DNA from: Fibrobacterota bacterium
Lineage (GTDB): Bacteria > Fibrobacterota > Chitinivibrionia > Chitinivibrionales > Chitinispirillaceae
Length of the DNA stretch: 64,000 nt
Reading direction: 5' to 3'
Assembly: GCA_023459055.1 (NCBI GenBank)
Contig: JAEWVR010000012.1
Location: 1 to 64,000 of the forward strand
Below the pieces are notes generated by a model. That model had not been told where the DNA came from. It searched no databases and worked only from the letters and a program-made list of their open reading frames with translations. Position numbers and translations under genes: made by a program. This document shows positions 61,689 through 64,000 of the stretch, one piece after another. The stretch's first letter is position 1; every line of letters begins with the position of its first letter.

Positions 61689-63134
61689 TTAATTTGCGCC
61701 TTTTCCTGTAAACACAACCAGGATAGTCCGGATAAGTATTTTAATGTCAAGCAATATTGACATGTTTTCAAAATAATATAAATCATACAATACTTTCTGC
61801 TTTACATCTTCGATTGATTCATCGTACTTATGCTTAACCTGTGCCCATCCGGTAATACCAGGTTTCATTTTAATCCTTCGTACGTACCATGGGATTTCGA
61901 CCTTTAATTTCTCAACAAATACAGGTCTTTCTGGACGGGGACCGACAAGACTCATCTCGCCGCGAAGCACATTATAAAACTGCGGTATTTCGTCAAGACG
62001 GGTTTTGCGTACGAATCGCCCAAATGGGGTAATGCGGGGATCGTTTTTTGTAGCCCACTGGGGACCACTTCGTTTCTCGGCATCAACGTACATTGAACGG
62101 AATTTGTACATTGTGTAATTTTTCCCATTTTGTCCAACACGTACCTGACTGTAAACTGCCGGGCCTGGTGATGTTAAACGTATGAGGAGTGCTGTTAGCA
62201 GCCATACCGGAGCGCCAAACGTAAGAAGGCAGATAGAAACAATAATATCCATCAGCCGCTTGATCTGAGCTTCCCAGGCAGGCATATGATCCTGTAAGAG
62301 TACCATGAGCGGTACACCAAAAATCTGATGCGTCTTAAGGTGGCCTGTAATGACATCCATTAATGATGGTACCATGTAGATTACCAGGCGCAGATCACCG
62401 CAATGCTCAAGAATTTTAAGAATGTCATCAGCAGAGGTACTTACATGAGCAATGATTAATCCGTGGATTTTTTCTTTTTTGACAATATCCGGAATATCGC
62501 TATAGGTCCCAAGTACCCTGGTTCCCTGAAAGTCAGTGTTTTTAATACTTTCATTGTTGTCAATGTATCCCGAAATTTTATAACCCTGATGCGGATATTT
62601 CGAGAGTTCGTTAATCAGCGACGCACCGGAATCGTTTGCGCCAATGATCAGAACCCGGTTTTCAGCAATTCCTTTTGCAAAAAGAAATGCCAGAATTGTG
62701 TGTATTGTAAAGCGGTTGGTTGTTGCAAAAAACAACATACATCCGCCATATGTTAACAAAAGGGGAAATTTCGTAGGCGTAAAAAGAATCCGGGCATTGC
62801 CTGTCTGCGCAAACTCAACAATCTGCGGTGCGGACGTAATGATAAGAAGAAAAAACATGCCGATTATAACGGTTCGCGCAACAACGAAAAATTCATCAAT
62901 CCGTGATTCCTTATACCAGTCACGATACAGTCCTGTCAGAAAAAACAGAAGAATCCAGGCAATAGTCATGACGATTGCCGGAGTTATATACGATGAATAC
63001 TGGATAGCCTGATCATAGCTTGCTGGAAATATGTTGGACTTGTAACGCAGCCATACAGTAGTAAAAAGTGCCACATTTACCGCGATAATATCAAAAACAA
63101 ATGTTGATGTTTTTTCGACAAGTCGTAGAGCCAT
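61689..63134 (-). CDS. Undecaprenyl-phosphate sugar phosphotransferase (WcaJ-like)
   Basis: 481 residues. Four or five N-terminal membrane helices, a CoA-binding/Rossmann-like middle domain (VLIIGANDSGASLINELSKY, about 160), and the C-terminal bacterial sugar-transferase domain (KRLMDIIVSICLLTFGAPVW, YKFRSMYVDAEKRSGP, RKTRLDEIPQFYNVLRGEMS, VGPRPERPVFV, PGITGWAQV). The enzyme starts exopolysaccharide synthesis by moving a sugar phosphate to undecaprenyl phosphate. Its start lies three bases behind the stop of the phosphoglycerate mutase gene. Confidence 0.92.
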   Translation of the reverse strand: MALRLVEKTSTFVFDIIAVNVALFTTVWLRYKSNIFPASYDQAIQYSSYITPAIVMTIAWILLFFLTGLYRDWYKESRIDEFFVVARTVIIGMFFLLIITSAPQIVEFAQTGNARILFTPTKFPLLLTYGGCMLFFATTNRFTIHTILAFLFAKGIAENRVLIIGANDSGASLINELSKYPHQGYKISGYIDNNESIKNTDFQGTRVLGTYSDIPDIVKKEKIHGLIIAHVSTSADDILKILEHCGDLRLVIYMVPSLMDVITGHLKTHQIFGVPLMVLLQDHMPAWEAQIKRLMDIIVSICLLTFGAPVWLLTALLIRLTSPGPAVYSQVRVGQNGKNYTMYKFRSMYVDAEKRSGPQWATKNDPRITPFGRFVRKTRLDEIPQFYNVLRGEMSLVGPRPERPVFVEKLKVEIPWYVRRIKMKPGITGWAQVKHKYDESIEDVKQKVLYDLYYFENMSILLDIKILIRTILVVFTGKGAN

Positions 63135-63137
63135 ATA

Positions 63138-64000
63138 CTAAAAACCCCGAATAAAATGTTCGAATAATTCCGGTCCGGTATAGATCGGTTTCCCCTGTGC
63201 CGATGATTCGCAGTATGTAAATGAACTGTCGGCAGTGATTGATGAACCTGATGCAAGAAATGGAACCGGTTCCGATGAATGTGTTTTTAATGAGACGGGT
63301 GTAGCATGATCTGGTGCAATAAGTATCGTAAGTTCCGGATGCTCTTTCTGGTAAAGCATTATTTCTTTGACAACATGATGATCGAATTCTTCAATTGCCT
63401 GAATCTTCTTTTGTAAGTCACCCTGATGTGATGTCTCATCGGGAGCTTCAACGTGTAAATAAACGAACTCCTCATTTTTAAGTGCATCAATTGCAGCCTG
63501 CACTTTTCCGGCATAATTTGTCCCAAGATACCCGGTGGCACCATCAACTAAGCGGACTTTAAGTCCTGCTAATACACCCAGACCTCTCACAAGATCAACA
63601 GCCGAAATAACAGAACCGTCAAGTCCGAAACGGTCTTTTAGATGAGGTAACTGCAGCGCCCTGCCTTGCCCCCACAGCCAGATATCTGTTGCATCTGTCA
63701 GACAGTCCGGATGCGCTGTGTGAAAATCATGTATGACTGTCCTTGCTTTTTTTAAAAGAAAAAGAACTTTTTCTGCACCATTACCGCGAGGCAGATGAGG
63801 TGTGGTTGGTGTATCGGTAATATCGTGAGGAGGCGTACACATAAGTCCATCAGGAAAGTTTCTGATAACAACAATATGACGGTAGCTCGTTCCCGGATAA
63901 AACCGTATTGAATCATCGTTAAGTGCCGCTCCAAGCGCTTTGATTATTTGTGATGCTTTACTCGTTTCAATATGTCCAGCAGAATAATCAATCATAGTTT
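63138..64000 (-). CDS. apgM: Cofactor-independent phosphoglycerate mutase (ApgM type), partial
   Basis: The last 287 codons; the gene runs off the end of the window and its N-terminus (about 110 residues with the catalytic Ser) is missing. ATG at 63995 is internal. DGATGYLGTNYAGK (about 175), VYLHVEAPDETSHQGDLQ (about 200), and APDHATPVSLKTHSSEPVPF are the alkaline-phosphatase-fold metal and substrate motifs of archaeal-type ApgM enzymes. It interconverts 3- and 2-phosphoglycerate. Followed three bases later by the sugar phosphotransferase gene. Confidence 0.9.
   Translation of the reverse strand, partial: TMIDYSAGHIETSKASQIIKALGAALNDDSIRFYPGTSYRHIVVIRNFPDGLMCTPPHDITDTPTTPHLPRGNGAEKVLFLLKKARTVIHDFHTAHPDCLTDATDIWLWGQGRALQLPHLKDRFGLDGSVISAVDLVRGLGVLAGLKVRLVDGATGYLGTNYAGKVQAAIDALKNEEFVYLHVEAPDETSHQGDLQKKIQAIEEFDHHVVKEIMLYQKEHPELTILIAPDHATPVSLKTHSSEPVPFLASGSSITADSSFTYCESSAQGKPIYTGPELFEHFIRGF

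Overview
The window reads as chromosomal DNA of an anaerobic, polysaccharide-degrading Gram-negative bacterium, most likely a member of Fibrobacterota or a close relative (Chitinispirillia-like). That placement is inference. It rests on a TIGR02147-family regulator next to a large lipoprotein, a 1899-residue secreted GH9 enzyme with a FlgD/type-A-sorting-like C-terminus, an outer-membrane Mla-type lipid transport operon, and a moderately AT-rich composition. I see no phage, integrase, transposase or CRISPR array.

Layout. 1-3.7 kb: the tail of a type II secretion/type IV pilus-like operon (PilO-like, PilP/GspC-like, three pseudopilin-like genes), whose gaps and gene ends are packed with two families of GC-rich palindromic repeats. 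3.8-5.3 kb: a hipBA toxin-antitoxin pair with palindromic operators. 6-11.7 kb: the giant GH9 protein. 12.4-15.6 kb: TIGR02147 regulator plus kelch-like lipoprotein. 15.8-16.4 kb: an internally deleted AAA/DUF4143 ATPase. 16.5-20.2 kb: topoisomerase IV parE-parC. 20.7-22.3 kb: a ferredoxin-type aldo/keto reductase and a Gre-like factor.

22.4-33.7 kb: a compact molybdenum-nitrogenase cluster on the minus strand, transcribed nifH-nifI1-nifI2-nifD-nifK-nifE-nifN-[2Fe-2S] ferredoxin, then a separate nifB-nifV unit. NifD has the extra segment of clostridial-type NifD, and nifI1/nifI2 imply post-translational switch-off of nitrogenase by ammonium. Good sigma-54 (-24/-12) promoters lie upstream of nifH and nifB. 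A strong terminator follows the ferredoxin gene, and a palindromic repeat sits between nifK and nifE. No nifA, nifU or nifS is present here.

34-52 kb: a CHASE2-adenylate/guanylate cyclase with a tiny downstream membrane-protein gene, a GH30 enzyme, a CDP-alcohol phosphatidyltransferase, an MsbA-like exporter, a coiled-coil zinc-ribbon protein, a CAU tRNA, a GH106-like glycosidase, a LOG-like protein, YjbQ, phosphoglucose isomerase, an EIIA-diadenylate cyclase fusion, a PlsC-like acyltransferase and a two-zinc-knuckle protein.

52.7-58 kb: a five-gene operon for Mla-type lipid transport (STAS-MlaE permease, MlaF ATPase, MlaD/MCE, accessory lipoprotein, predicted outer-membrane barrel). 58-64 kb: envelope/exopolysaccharide genes (deacetylase, sugar epimerase, small membrane protein, VanZ-like protein, sugar-phosphate transferase) and a phosphoglycerate mutase cut by the window edge.

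The points most worth a second look are the sigma-54 control of a NifI-type nif cluster, the palindromic repeats that have become coding sequence and ribosome-binding sites, the EIIA-diadenylate cyclase fusion lacking the EIIA phosphohistidine, and the lipid transport operon with its own barrel gene.
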